Source: Nitriliruptoraceae bacterium (GTDB lineage Bacteria > Actinomycetota > Nitriliruptoria > Nitriliruptorales > Nitriliruptoraceae). From it: a DNA stretch of 22,420 nucleotides. The notes beneath the pieces are model-generated. The model searched no databases and had not been told where the DNA came from. It saw only the letters and a program-made list of their open reading frames with translations. Position 1 is the first letter of the stretch. Every line of letters begins with the position of its first letter. Both the position numbers and the translations under genes were made by a program. Where the stretch lies: contig SKTG01000026.1 in assembly GCA_007118045.1 (NCBI GenBank), positions 1 to 22,420 on the forward strand, read 5' to 3'. Shown in pieces: positions 1-7,316 of this stretch.

Positions 1-49
1 CGTCGGCGGGGACCGGGACCAGCCGGCCGCTCCAGGGAGCACGCGATGA
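1..49 (+). CDS. Possible 3' end of an upstream CDS (partial)
   Basis: Reading from base 2, the frame is open to a TGA at 47-49 and would end in ...AAPGSTR. It overlaps the ATG of the next gene as ATGA (46-49), the usual mark of translational coupling within an operon. Only about 15 codons are visible, so the product cannot be named and the frame could be open by chance. The AGGGAG ribosome site of the next gene (34-39) lies inside it. Confidence 0.35.
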   Translation, partial: VGGDRDQPAAPGSTR

Positions 50-741
50 GCGGGCGCTCGACCGTCCGGAGGTCGCCGTTGCTGGCCGCGGCCGTGCTCG
101 TCCTGATGACCGTGGCCGGTGTGCTGGTCTTCGGGGTGGAGCGGCCACCGGACCTCGCTGCCGTCGACCCGGACCACGAGCTGGCGCCACGGGCCGCGGT
201 CGCCTGGATCGAGGGTGGGACGGACGGGGACGGCTCGTGCGTCCGCGTGGCCCGTCCCGACGGCAGCACGCACCAGGTGACCTGTGGCCCGTCGGGGGAC
301 CTGGTCGGCTGGGACGAGCGCGGCATCCTGCTCCGGCACCACGACGCCGGGGGCGTCACGCTGAGCGCGGTCGATCCCCGGAGCGGCGAGGAGCGCCGGG
401 TGGACGAGGCGCGCGCCCCGGACGAGTCGATCTGGTCCGGAGGTTCCGGTCGTGAGCTGGTCGGGCGTTCGTTCGAGGACGAGGGCCGCTTCCAGCTGCG
501 GGCCGCCGACGACCCGGAGGTGGTGGTGGCCGATCTGCCGGCCGGCTCCGCCTACGACGTCCGGTGGGGGGAGTACGCCCCCGACGGCCACGCGGTCGCG
601 TTCCTCGACACGGCCGACCGGCTGGTCTTCGCCGCCGTCGACGCGACCGGTCGACCGACGGACGAGCCCCGGATCTGGGTGGACGACGTCGACGCCTTCC
701 GGGCGGTGTGGGAGGGCGCGGAGCCGTTCGTGGACGGGTGA
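46..741 (+). CDS. Membrane-anchored hypothetical protein, propeller-like
   Basis: This is a 231-residue protein that I do not recognise as a named family. Residues about 10-32 (basic MSGRSTVRRSP, then LLAAAVLVLMTVAGVLVFG) form an uncleaved signal anchor or signal peptide, so the rest should lie outside the membrane. The exported part has short beta-rich units resembling TolB/WD40-type propeller blades, such as RVARPDGSTHQV, LSAVDPRSGEERRV and YAPDGHAVAFLD. At about 200 residues it is too short for a complete propeller. The ATG at 46 is supported by AGGGAG seven bases upstream and by the ATGA overlap with the preceding frame. It ends 68 bases before valS. A sensor or cell-wall-associated role is possible, but nothing in the sequence proves it. 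Confidence 0.75.
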   Translation: MSGRSTVRRSPLLAAAVLVLMTVAGVLVFGVERPPDLAAVDPDHELAPRAAVAWIEGGTDGDGSCVRVARPDGSTHQVTCGPSGDLVGWDERGILLRHHDAGGVTLSAVDPRSGEERRVDEARAPDESIWSGGSGRELVGRSFEDEGRFQLRAADDPEVVVADLPAGSAYDVRWGEYAPDGHAVAFLDTADRLVFAAVDATGRPTDEPRIWVDDVDAFRAVWEGAEPFVDG

Positions 742-768
742 CGGCGCCCGGGACGGGATGGCTACGCT
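739..768 (+). promoter_or_regulatory. Putative valS promoter
   Basis: GTGACG (739-744) and TACGCT (763-768) are separated by 18 bases and could act as -35 and -10 elements. The start codon lies about 40 bases downstream. The -10 matches the TAnnnT form seen before most genes in this window. This is inferred from sequence only. Confidence 0.4.
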
Positions 769-809
769 CGGAGACCCGCCGCAACGACGCTGCAACGCCT
801 GGACCGACG

Positions 810-3449
810 ATGAACGAGCTGCCGAAGGCCTACGACCCCGCCACGGTCGAGCCCGACCTGTACGCGGACTGGGACGAGGCCGGCCTGTTCCACGCGGAGC
901 CCGACGACGAGGGTGAGCCGTTCTCTATCGTCATCCCGCCGCCGAACGTGACCGGCTCGCTGCACGTGGGTCACGCGCTCGACAACACGATCCAGGACGT
1001 GATCGTCCGGCGGGAACGGATGCTCGGCCGCAACGCCGTGTGGATCCCGGGGACCGACCACGCCGGCATCGCGACGCAGAACGTGGTGGAGAAGCAGCTC
1101 GCCGCGGAGGGCACCGACCGTCACGAGCTCGGGCGCGAGGCCTTCCTCGAGCGCGTGTGGGCGTTCAAGGAGGAAGCGGGCGGCACGATCCTGCGCCAGC
1201 TCCGCAAGCTGGGCGCCTCGGCCGACTGGGAGCGTGAGGTCTTCACGTTCGACGGGCCCCGCTCGAACGCCGTCCGCGAGGTCTTCGTCTCGCTCTACGA
1301 GCAGGGCCTGATCTACCGCGGCAACCGGCTCATCAACTGGTGTCCGCGTTGCCAGACCGCGCTCTCCGACATCGAGGTCGAGCACGAGGACGTACGGGGG
1401 GAGCTCGCCCGTTTCCGCTACCCGTTCGTCGACGGTGACGGCGGCGTCGAGGTGGCGACGACCCGTGCGGAGACGATGCTCGGTGACACGGCCGTCGCCG
1501 TGCACCCCGACGACGAACGCTACGCCTCGCTGATCGGCCGCGAGCTCCGGCATCCGTTCCAGGACCGGAACCTGACCGTGATCGCGGACGCCTACGTCGA
1601 TCCGGAGTTCGGGTCCGGCGCCGTCAAGATCACGCCGGCACACGATCCGAACGACCACGAGATCGGCCTGCGTCACGACCTCGAGGTGATCGACATCTTC
1701 GACGATCACGCCGTGACGACCACGGTCGTGGGGGAGCGCTTCGCGGGCCTGGACCGCACGGACGCTCGGCGCGAGGTCAAGGCGGCCCTCGACGAGCTGG
1801 GTCTGCTGCTCGGTGTGGACGAACACTCCCATTCGGTGGGGCACTGCTCGCGTTGCTCGACCATCGTCGAGCCGCGGCTGTCGCTGCAGTGGTTCGTGAC
1901 GATGCGCCAGCTCGCCGATGCGGCCGCGGCGGCGGTACGGGAGGGCCGGACGAGGTTCGTGCCGGAGTCGCAGACCAAGACCTTCCTCGACTGGCTCGAC
2001 AACCTGCACGACTGGTGCATCTCCCGACAGATCTGGTGGGGACACCGGATCCCGGCCTGGTACGGCCCCGACGGCGAGATCGAGGTCTCGCGCGAGGACC
2101 TCGACCGGGACGGGTGGGTCCAGGACGAGGACGTGCTCGACACCTGGTTCAGCTCGCAGCTGTGGCCGTTCTCGACCCTCGGGTGGGAGGGCCCCGACAG
2201 CCACACGCCGGAGCTCGCGACCTGGTACCCGACCTCGACCCTGGTGACCGGCTACGACATCAACACCTTCTGGGTCAGCCGGATGCTCATGATCGGGCTC
2301 TGGTTCACCGGTGAGGTGCCCTTCCGGCTCGTGCACAACCACGGGCTGGTCCGGGACGAGCACGGCAAGAAGATGTCGAAGTCCTTCGGCAACGTGATCG
2401 ACCCGCTCGACCTGATCGACACCTACGGGGCCGACGCGACGCGCTTCGCGCTGTTGCGGTCCGCCGCGCCCGGCACGGACGTCCCGCTGGCGGAGGAGTG
2501 GGTCGAGGGAGCCAAGCGGTTCACGAACAAGATCTGGAACGTCGGTCGCTTCGCGCTGTCGCAGCTCGACGGGACGCGCCCCGGACCGATGCCGCCCGCG
2601 GACGAGCTCGCGCTCGAGGACCGCTGGATGCTGTCCCGGCTGGCGGCCACCCATCTCGAGGTCGACGCCGCCTACACCCGCTACGACTGGGCCGTGGTCG
2701 CTCGCGGTCTCTACCACTTCGTCTGGGACGAGCTCGCCGACTGGTACCTCGAGGCCGTCAAGGTGCGGCTCTACGGCGACGACCCGGCGGCCGCCGATGC
2801 GGCGCGACGCGTGCTGGCCGGCGTGCTGGACGCGGTCCTGCGCCTGGCCCACCCGATGATGCCGTTCGTGACGGAAGCGTTGTGGCGTGCGCTCACCGGT
2901 GCGGCCGGCGGTCGGGACTCGCTCATGGTGGCCGCGTGGCCGGAGCCGGACCGCTCGTTCGCGGATCCGGAGAGCGAGCGGCGCTTCGCCGTGATCCGCA
3001 GTCTGGTCACGGAGGTCAACCGGTTCCGTTCCCAGAACGGCGTGCCACCGTCCACCCGGTTCGAGCTGACGGTGGCCAGCGACGAGAGGGCCCTGCTGGA
3101 CGGGCACGCGACGCTGGTGTCGTCGCTGGCGGGTCTGTCCTCGCTGCGGACGGTGGACCGGGTCACGGAACGACCCGGAACCTCGACGATCCGGTTCGAC
3201 TCCGGCGAGGGCCAGGTCGAGCTGGCCGGACTGATCGACGTCGAGGCGGAGCTCGAGCGGCTGAACAAGGAGCGCGGCCGGGCCGAGGCCGACCGCGAGC
3301 GTGGCGCCGCGAAGCTGGCCAACGACGCCTTCGTCGAGCGCGCCCCCGCCGACGTGGTCGACCGCGAACGTGCGAAGGTCGAGCAGCTGAGCGAGGCGAT
3401 CGCGGGGCTCGACGAACGGATCGATGCGTTGGGCGCCCTCGAGCGGTGA
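810..3449 (+). CDS. valS: Valyl-tRNA synthetase
   Basis: This 879-residue class I aminoacyl-tRNA synthetase joins valine to tRNA(Val) in the cytoplasm. The HIGH motif is HVGH at residues 52-55 in PPNVTGSLHVGHA. The KMSKS loop is at residues 521-525 (GKKMSKSFGN). Between them lies the CP1 editing domain, with ATTRAETMLGDTAVAVHP and GAVKITPAHDPNDHEIG. Two CxxC pairs (NWCPRCQ and GHCSRCS) look like zinc knuckles. An anticodon-binding domain follows, and the C-terminus is the typical ValRS coiled-coil arm (AELERLNKERGRAEADRER onward). The ATG at 810 gives the family-standard MNELPKAYDPATVEPDLYADW start. The frame is open upstream to 564, but that part overlaps the previous gene and has no synthetase homology. 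The ribosome site is weak. Confidence 0.98.
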   Translation: MNELPKAYDPATVEPDLYADWDEAGLFHAEPDDEGEPFSIVIPPPNVTGSLHVGHALDNTIQDVIVRRERMLGRNAVWIPGTDHAGIATQNVVEKQLAAEGTDRHELGREAFLERVWAFKEEAGGTILRQLRKLGASADWEREVFTFDGPRSNAVREVFVSLYEQGLIYRGNRLINWCPRCQTALSDIEVEHEDVRGELARFRYPFVDGDGGVEVATTRAETMLGDTAVAVHPDDERYASLIGRELRHPFQDRNLTVIADAYVDPEFGSGAVKITPAHDPNDHEIGLRHDLEVIDIFDDHAVTTTVVGERFAGLDRTDARREVKAALDELGLLLGVDEHSHSVGHCSRCSTIVEPRLSLQWFVTMRQLADAAAAAVREGRTRFVPESQTKTFLDWLDNLHDWCISRQIWWGHRIPAWYGPDGEIEVSREDLDRDGWVQDEDVLDTWFSSQLWPFSTLGWEGPDSHTPELATWYPTSTLVTGYDINTFWVSRMLMIGLWFTGEVPFRLVHNHGLVRDEHGKKMSKSFGNVIDPLDLIDTYGADATRFALLRSAAPGTDVPLAEEWVEGAKRFTNKIWNVGRFALSQLDGTRPGPMPPADELALEDRWMLSRLAATHLEVDAAYTRYDWAVVARGLYHFVWDELADWYLEAVKVRLYGDDPAAADAARRVLAGVLDAVLRLAHPMMPFVTEALWRALTGAAGGRDSLMVAAWPEPDRSFADPESERRFAVIRSLVTEVNRFRSQNGVPPSTRFELTVASDERALLDGHATLVSSLAGLSSLRTVDRVTERPGTSTIRFDSGEGQVELAGLIDVEAELERLNKERGRAEADRERGAAKLANDAFVERAPADVVDRERAKVEQLSEAIAGLDERIDALGALER

Positions 3450-3487
3450 GCGCCGGCCCGCCCGGCTCGGCTCACGGGCCGGCGCTC
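3448..3487. terminator. Bidirectional hairpin terminator between converging genes
   Basis: GAGCGCCGGCCCG (3448-3460) pairs perfectly with CGGGCCGGCGCTC (3475-3487), giving a 13-bp GC-rich stem with a 14-base loop. It begins within the valS stop codon and lies 35 bases beyond the stop of the minus-strand ferredoxin-like gene, so it can serve both. There is no T-tract, which is common for terminators in high-GC actinobacteria. Confidence 0.8.
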
Positions 3488-3521
3488 GGCCCGCTCCGGC
3501 GGGTCGGCGGACCACCACCGC

Positions 3522-4445
3522 TCATCCGCTTCGGCTCGGTTCGGCCTCGCGTTCGAGGGAGACCAGCTCGAAGGTGGGCGCGTGGCCCGGCACGCCGTTG
3601 CAGGTCAGGGCACGGGCCTCGGGTCGGCTCCCGGTCCGCACGGTGGCGATCACGGTGGCGTCGTCGGCCGTGCCCAGCTCGACCCGGTGGAGTGCGCCGG
3701 AGCCGTCCAGCCGTTCCACGCGCAGCACCCGCAGCGAGCTGAGACGTTCGAGCGCCAGCTCGCGCCGCACCAGCGCCTCGGCCGCTTGAGCGGCGAACGG
3801 CAGCGCGGAACGGCCACGCCAGTGGTCCAGGAGGATGCGGCCACCTTCGTGGGCCGCCACGGCCCGGCGCGCCGACTCAGGGTCGAGGTGGCCGTAGAAG
3901 GACCCGTCCGGGAGGCAGACCAGGTTGCCCGCGAAACGGTCGCCGCCGACGTGTGAGCACTCCCAGACACGATCGCCGAGCAGGTCGGCCAGGGCCGCGG
4001 CGACGGGCAGGCCGAAGCTGGCGCAGCAGGCGTCGTGCTTGCCGTTGGTGCAGACCAGGTAGCGGGGCTCGGTCACCCGCTGGCCGCCCACCGAGCGGTC
4101 GGCGACGAGGGGCGAGAGGTCGAGGTCGAGCAGGTCGTGCACCGTCTCGAGCTCGAGGTGCTCCAACCACCCACCGCCGGCGTGGCTGCGTCCCACGAAC
4201 AGCGAACGCCGGGTCGTGCCCGTCACCGCACCACCGGGACGGCGCAGCAGCAGCACCCGGGCGGGCAGGTCGCGCGACAGGCGGCGCAGCCGTGCGGCCA
4301 CCGGTCCGGGCAGATCGGAGCTCGTCAGCGCGTCCGCTCCCCACGGTCCCGGCTGCTCGAGCAGGATCCAGCGTCGGGCGCGTGAGGCCGAGCCCAGCGG
4401 TCGCTCACCGCAGGCGCGTGACCGGCTCGCGCAGCCGTCAATCAC
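3522..4445 (-). CDS. Sucrase/ferredoxin-like (Apd1-type thioredoxin-fold [2Fe-2S]) protein
   Basis: This 307-residue protein is of the PF06999 'Suc_Fer-like' type. Its N-terminus has the family start CGERPLGSA...RWILLEQPGPWG. The central signature is VCTNGKHDACCASFG (C132, H137, C140, C141), followed by WECSHVGGDRFAGNLVCLPDG (C163, H165, C177) and FYGHL. The family is named for ferredoxin resemblance, and its characterised relative, yeast Apd1, holds a [2Fe-2S] cluster with Cys and His ligands. C132, one of C140/C141, and H165 are candidate ligands here. It is probably a cytosolic redox protein. The GTG at 4445 overlaps the stop of the oxygenase gene by eight bases (GTGATTGA) with no clear ribosome site, so translation is probably coupled. 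A second GTG at 4463 is an alternative start. It is last in a three-gene operon and ends at the shared hairpin 3448-3487. Confidence 0.85.
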   Translation of the reverse strand: MIDGCASRSRACGERPLGSASRARRWILLEQPGPWGADALTSSDLPGPVAARLRRLSRDLPARVLLLRRPGGAVTGTTRRSLFVGRSHAGGGWLEHLELETVHDLLDLDLSPLVADRSVGGQRVTEPRYLVCTNGKHDACCASFGLPVAAALADLLGDRVWECSHVGGDRFAGNLVCLPDGSFYGHLDPESARRAVAAHEGGRILLDHWRGRSALPFAAQAAEALVRRELALERLSSLRVLRVERLDGSGALHRVELGTADDATVIATVRTGSRPEARALTCNGVPGHAPTFELVSLEREAEPSRSG

Positions 4446-5631
4446 CCTGGCTCGCCGGTGCACGATCGATCGCCAGCAGTCCCTCGCGCAGGAGCCGACG
4501 GCACAGGGTCAGGCGGCTCGACCGGTCGATGGTCGCGTCGAGCTGTTCGGGTCGGAAGGTCCCGGCGGCCAGCATCTCCTCGAGGGCCGGTTCCAGCGAC
4601 TCCGGCATGGACAGCTCGTGACCGTCGGCGGTCAGGACCAGCTCCCCGTCACGCCGTCCGAACCTCCACGCCGCCGGGGTCCTGATCCGCAGGACCGTGG
4701 CGTCGGTGAGCTCGTCGGCCTCGAGCAGGTCGAGGAGGCCCCCGGCCAGTTCCGGCGTCCGGGCCTCCCAGAAGCTCCGTGCTCCGTCCGCCGCGGCTGT
4801 CGCGGCCCAGGCCTCGGCCTTCTCCGTCAGCGTGGTCCCGATCCGCGTGAGGTGGGACGCGAGCTCGTCCTCGAGTCGTCGAGGCCGTGCCGCCCACCCG
4901 GCCGGCAGGCCGCCCTCGAGGTCCGCCTGGTCGAGCGCGTCCTCGACGGCCCGGCGGACGAGGTCCCGCCACCCGGTCGTGCGCACCCCGATCGTGAGGT
5001 GAAGCGACGCCTCCTCGGTGGTCTGGGCCGCGTGCCGGGTCCCGGCCGGCAGATACAGCACGTCGCCGGAGCTCAGGGTGAGGTCCCAGACCCCGGCACC
5101 GTCGCCCGGGTGCACGACCCACCGTTTCGTCCCGTGCGTCTGGAGTACGAGGACGTCGTGCGGGTCCTCGTGGAGGTTCAGGCCCTGTGCCACCGGTGGC
5201 GTGAGGTAGGCGTTGGCCTGCACCGGATGCGTGAGCTCGTCCTCGAGCGAACGGCACAGCCTGGCGACGGCGGGCCAGCTCCGATGCAGCCCCTGCAGCA
5301 CGATCGTGGCTCCATCGGCGAACTCACGGTGCACCGCGGCGACGTCGATCAGGTCCGAGACCGGCCGCGAGCCGATGCGGGCCCGTCGGGTGACCCGGTT
5401 CACGGGCAGCGTGCGGCCCTGACGCACGAGCCGGAAGGACGGGGTCCTCATCCCCGAGGCCGTGACCAGCTCGTCCACGTCGTCCAGCGACAGCAGATCG
5501 GCGAACCCGTCCGCATCCGCGCCCGGTTCGTGATGGGGGCTGCGGGTGAAGCGTTCCCTGAGGAACGTCTCGGGCGTTCCGACCAGGCGTGCGAGCGCTC
5601 CGCCCCCGCGGGGGTCGGGCCCCTCAGGCAT
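4438..5631 (-). CDS. JmjC/cupin_4 Fe(II)- and 2-oxoglutarate-dependent oxygenase
   Basis: This 397-residue protein resembles the cupin_4 family of RoxA/YcfD ribosomal-protein hydroxylases and MINA53/NO66. The iron-binding motif is HxD at H154-E-D156 (LNLHEDPHDVLVLQ), followed by GTKRWVVH and a distal histidine at H200 (LYLPAGTRHAAQ). Upstream, VLQGLHRSWPAVARL and NAYLTPP match the start of the jelly-roll. The C-terminal part (about 290-397), with a helical linker and LCRRLLREGLLAI, is compatible with the dimerisation and winged-helix regions of RoxA-type enzymes. The expected reaction is 2-oxoglutarate-driven hydroxylation of a protein or peptide side chain. The ATG at 5631 overlaps the stop of the preceding peptide gene by eight bases (ATGCCTGA) and has no good ribosome site, so coupling is likely. 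The open frame runs further upstream to 6207, but that part is the shadow of the peptide repeats. The substrate is unknown; the adjacent repeat peptide is the obvious candidate. Confidence 0.88.
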   Translation of the reverse strand: MPEGPDPRGGGALARLVGTPETFLRERFTRSPHHEPGADADGFADLLSLDDVDELVTASGMRTPSFRLVRQGRTLPVNRVTRRARIGSRPVSDLIDVAAVHREFADGATIVLQGLHRSWPAVARLCRSLEDELTHPVQANAYLTPPVAQGLNLHEDPHDVLVLQTHGTKRWVVHPGDGAGVWDLTLSSGDVLYLPAGTRHAAQTTEEASLHLTIGVRTTGWRDLVRRAVEDALDQADLEGGLPAGWAARPRRLEDELASHLTRIGTTLTEKAEAWAATAAADGARSFWEARTPELAGGLLDLLEADELTDATVLRIRTPAAWRFGRRDGELVLTADGHELSMPESLEPALEEMLAAGTFRPEQLDATIDRSSRLTLCRRLLREGLLAIDRAPASQGD

Positions 5632-5965
5632 CGGTGGCGTCGGCGTCGCCCGCGTCGCCGTCGGAGGCGTCCCCGTCGCTTGCGTCGGACGCGTCGCCAT
5701 CGGTCGCGTCGCCGTCAGCCGCGTCGGAGGCATCCCCGTCGGAGGCGTCGGAGGCGTCGCCGTCGGTCGCGTCGGAGGCGTCGCCGTCGGTCGCGTCGGA
5801 GGCGTCGCCGTCGGAGGCGTCGGAGGCGTCGCCGTCGGAGGCGTCGGAGGCGTCGCCGTCGCTGGCGTCGGAGGCGTCCCCGTCGCTGGTGTCCGCGGTC
5901 GGCGACGGCATCGTGCTGCCCGTCGTCCGGATGTCCTCGTCGGTGAGTCCCTCGACACGTGCCAT
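5624..5965 (-). CDS. Asp/Ser/Ala/Gly octapeptide-repeat small protein (possible precursor peptide)
   Basis: This 113-residue protein belongs to no family I can name. Residues 1-26 (MARVEGLTDEDIRTTGS then TMPSPTADT) are non-repetitive and leader-like, with no signal peptide or membrane segment. Residues 27-82 are seven unbroken copies of an octapeptide, [ST]DGDASDA. A broken copy (ADGDA), one more full copy and a degenerate tail ending GDADATDA follow. Three of every eight residues are Asp, so the protein is extremely acidic and contains no Cys. Coding in this frame is supported by GAGGAG (5972-5977) six bases before the ATG, by codons almost all ending in C or G, and by the ATGCCTGA overlap with the oxygenase gene. 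The DGDxSDxxDGD pattern resembles calcium- or metal-binding Asp repeats. Alternatives are a modified peptide precursor, a metal buffer, or a disordered acidic protein. Confidence 0.75.
   Translation of the reverse strand: MARVEGLTDEDIRTTGSTMPSPTADTSDGDASDASDGDASDASDGDASDASDGDASDATDGDASDATDGDASDASDGDASDAADGDATDGDASDASDGDASDGDAGDADATDA
5632..5887 (-). repeat. 24-bp tandem repeat inside the acidic peptide gene
   Basis: The octapeptide is encoded by a 24-bp unit. Seven contiguous copies occupy 5720-5887 and diverged copies continue to about 5632. Copies in the middle and N-terminal part are nearly identical, often differing only by Ser/Thr or synonymous codons. The C-terminal copies are decayed. 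This suggests expansion by slippage or unequal crossing-over from the 5' side of the gene. Confidence 0.85.
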
Positions 5966-6307
5966 GGCGCGCTCCTCTCGAAGATGGTCACTGCGGACAC
6001 TACGAGGCGGTCGGCGGCGGCGCCAGAGCGGTCGGGCCGACGTCGGACCACCTCCCCGGTGTGGCCGTTCGGAGCCGCAGCGCGGGTGGACCGGCGTGCC
6101 CGTCGGTCGTCGTACGGCGCGCCCGTCGGTCGTCGTACGGCGCGCCCGTCGGTCGTCGTACGGCGCGCCCGTCGGTCGCCGAGCAGCGCGCGAACGGGGC
6201 CCGGCATTCGGACGGGTTCTCACCCCTGGTCCGCGACGGGAGGTTACGGTAGCGTAGCTAGTGCTCGGCGCCCCCCAGCCCCGATGCCCCCGATATCGGA
6301 ACCCCTC
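5966..6307. promoter_or_regulatory. Divergent control region between peptide cassette and desaturase
   Basis: These 342 bases hold no convincing gene. On the minus strand, TAGTGT (5997-6002) is a possible -10 for the peptide operon, about 32 bases before its ATG. On the plus strand, overlapping TACGGT/TAGCGT (6245-6255) are possible -10 elements for the desaturase, about 53 bases before its ATG. Between the two lies a 23-bp tandem repeat (6100-6178) that could bind a shared regulator. No clear -35 was found on either side. Confidence 0.5.
6100..6178. repeat. 23-bp tandem direct repeat (iteron-like)
   Basis: A 23-bp unit starts at 6100, 6123 and 6146 with three identical copies. Ten matching bases of a fourth copy start at 6169. 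Each unit begins CCGTCGGTCG and contains the palindrome CGTACG. Its end joins the next copy as GGCGCGCC, another palindrome. 23 bp is not a multiple of three, so the repeat is not a protein repeat. Its place between divergent genes suggests a multi-site operator. Confidence 0.85.
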
Positions 6308-7252
6308 ATGACCGCGTCACGCCTGTCCGACCGCGAACTGCTCGTCGAGCTCGAGCCCGTCGCCGCGGCCCAGCTGCAGGCCCACGAACGGATCGCCGAG
6401 GAGTGGTTCCCCCACGACTACATCCCGTACTCGATGGGACGCGACTACGACAGCGACCCGTGGACGCCGGACCAGGCACGCCTCGAAGGCGTCGCCCAGG
6501 TGGCCTTCGAGGTCAACCTGCTGACCGAGGACAACCTGCCCTCGTACCACCGTGAGATCCACCAGATGTTCGGCCACGGGGACGGTGCGTGGATCAACTG
6601 GGTGCACCGGTGGACGGCGGAGGAGGGCCGGCACGCGATCGTGCTGCGCGACTACCTCGTGGTCACGCGGGCCATGGACCCCTACGAGGTCGAGCGGGCC
6701 CGCATGGCTCAGCTCCAGCAGGGCTACGACCACGAGAACCAGGGGACGTTGACGGGTATGGCCTACGTCGCGTTCCAGGAGCTCGCGACCCGCGTGAGCC
6801 ACCGCAACACCGGCAAGTACTCGGGTGACCCGGTGGCCGATCGCATCATGGCCAGGATCGCCAAGGACGAGAACCTGCACATGCGCTTCTACCGCGACAT
6901 GCTGCAGGCGGCCATGCACATCGACCCGTCGGCCGCCGTCGAGGCGATCGTGGACGAGGTCATCGGCTTCGAGATGCCGGGTGCCGGCATGCAGCAGTTC
7001 CGCACCAAGTCCGCTCAGATCGCCAACGCCGGCATCTACGACCTGCGCATCCACCACGACGACATCGTCTGGCCGCTGTTGCGGCACTGGAAGGTGTTCG
7101 AGCTCGAGGGTCTCGACGAGCACGCGGAACGACGTCGGGAGGAGCTCGCGGAGTTCTTGACCCAGCTCGACGCCACGGCGACCCGCTTCGAGGAGAAGCG
7201 CGCGGCCCGTCAGGCCCGTCGCGCCGCGCGCGACGAGGTCGCGACTGGCTGA
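6308..7252 (+). CDS. Di-iron acyl-ACP desaturase (FA_desaturase_2)
   Basis: This 314-residue soluble fatty-acid desaturase is of the plant stearoyl-ACP/mycobacterial DesA type, which inserts a double bond into acyl-ACP using O2 and electrons from ferredoxin. The di-iron ligand pattern is complete: E74 (LLTEDNLPSYH), E106-G-R-H109 (TAEEGRHAIVLRDYL), E158 (AFQELATRVSHRNTG) and E188-N-L-H191 (DENLHMRFYRDML), the two ExxH motifs of the family. It has no membrane segments. The ATG at 6308 is chosen because the homologous part starts just after it; an in-frame ATG at 6284 would add eight residues and has no better ribosome site. It is transcribed divergently from the peptide/oxygenase/ferredoxin cassette and away from it toward folC. 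The likely role is membrane-lipid unsaturation. The neighbouring ferredoxin-like protein could supply electrons, but that is only a guess. Confidence 0.93.
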   Translation: MTASRLSDRELLVELEPVAAAQLQAHERIAEEWFPHDYIPYSMGRDYDSDPWTPDQARLEGVAQVAFEVNLLTEDNLPSYHREIHQMFGHGDGAWINWVHRWTAEEGRHAIVLRDYLVVTRAMDPYEVERARMAQLQQGYDHENQGTLTGMAYVAFQELATRVSHRNTGKYSGDPVADRIMARIAKDENLHMRFYRDMLQAAMHIDPSAAVEAIVDEVIGFEMPGAGMQQFRTKSAQIANAGIYDLRIHHDDIVWPLLRHWKVFELEGLDEHAERRREELAEFLTQLDATATRFEEKRAARQARRAARDEVATG

Positions 7253-7282
7253 GCGACCGGCCGGACCCTCCTGGAGCGGGGG

Positions 7283-7288
7283 TAGCCT
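7283..7288 (+). promoter_or_regulatory. Putative folC -10 element
   Basis: TAGCCT sits in the context GGGGGTAGCCTCG, about 28 bases before the folC GTG. It is identical to the element before the TIGR03960 gene (19176-19181). No convincing -35 was seen. Confidence 0.4.
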
Positions 7289-7316
7289 CGCCGCCCACGT
7301 CAGGCGAAGGATCTCC

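Noticed and set aside
564..809. N-terminal extension of valS
   Set aside because: It overlaps the preceding gene in another frame, is arginine-rich, and the standard synthetase start is at 810.
762..3518. 918-codon open frame antisense to valS
   Set aside because: It is the mirror of a clear synthetase gene in GC-rich DNA, has no recognisable domain, and its codon third positions do not follow the local bias.
4216..5946. 576-codon plus-strand frame ending in a poly-arginine run
   Set aside because: It is antisense to the oxygenase and peptide genes. The poly-Arg run is just the 24-bp repeat read in another frame.
6100..6178. CRISPR array
   Set aside because: The 23-bp units are directly abutting with no spacers between them and there are no cas genes.
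5589..6257. Plus-strand frame giving Ser/Ala/Glu repeats over the same 24-bp units
   Set aside because: All frames of this repeat are open. Only the minus-strand frame has a ribosome site, G/C third positions and an operon-style overlap with the oxygenase.
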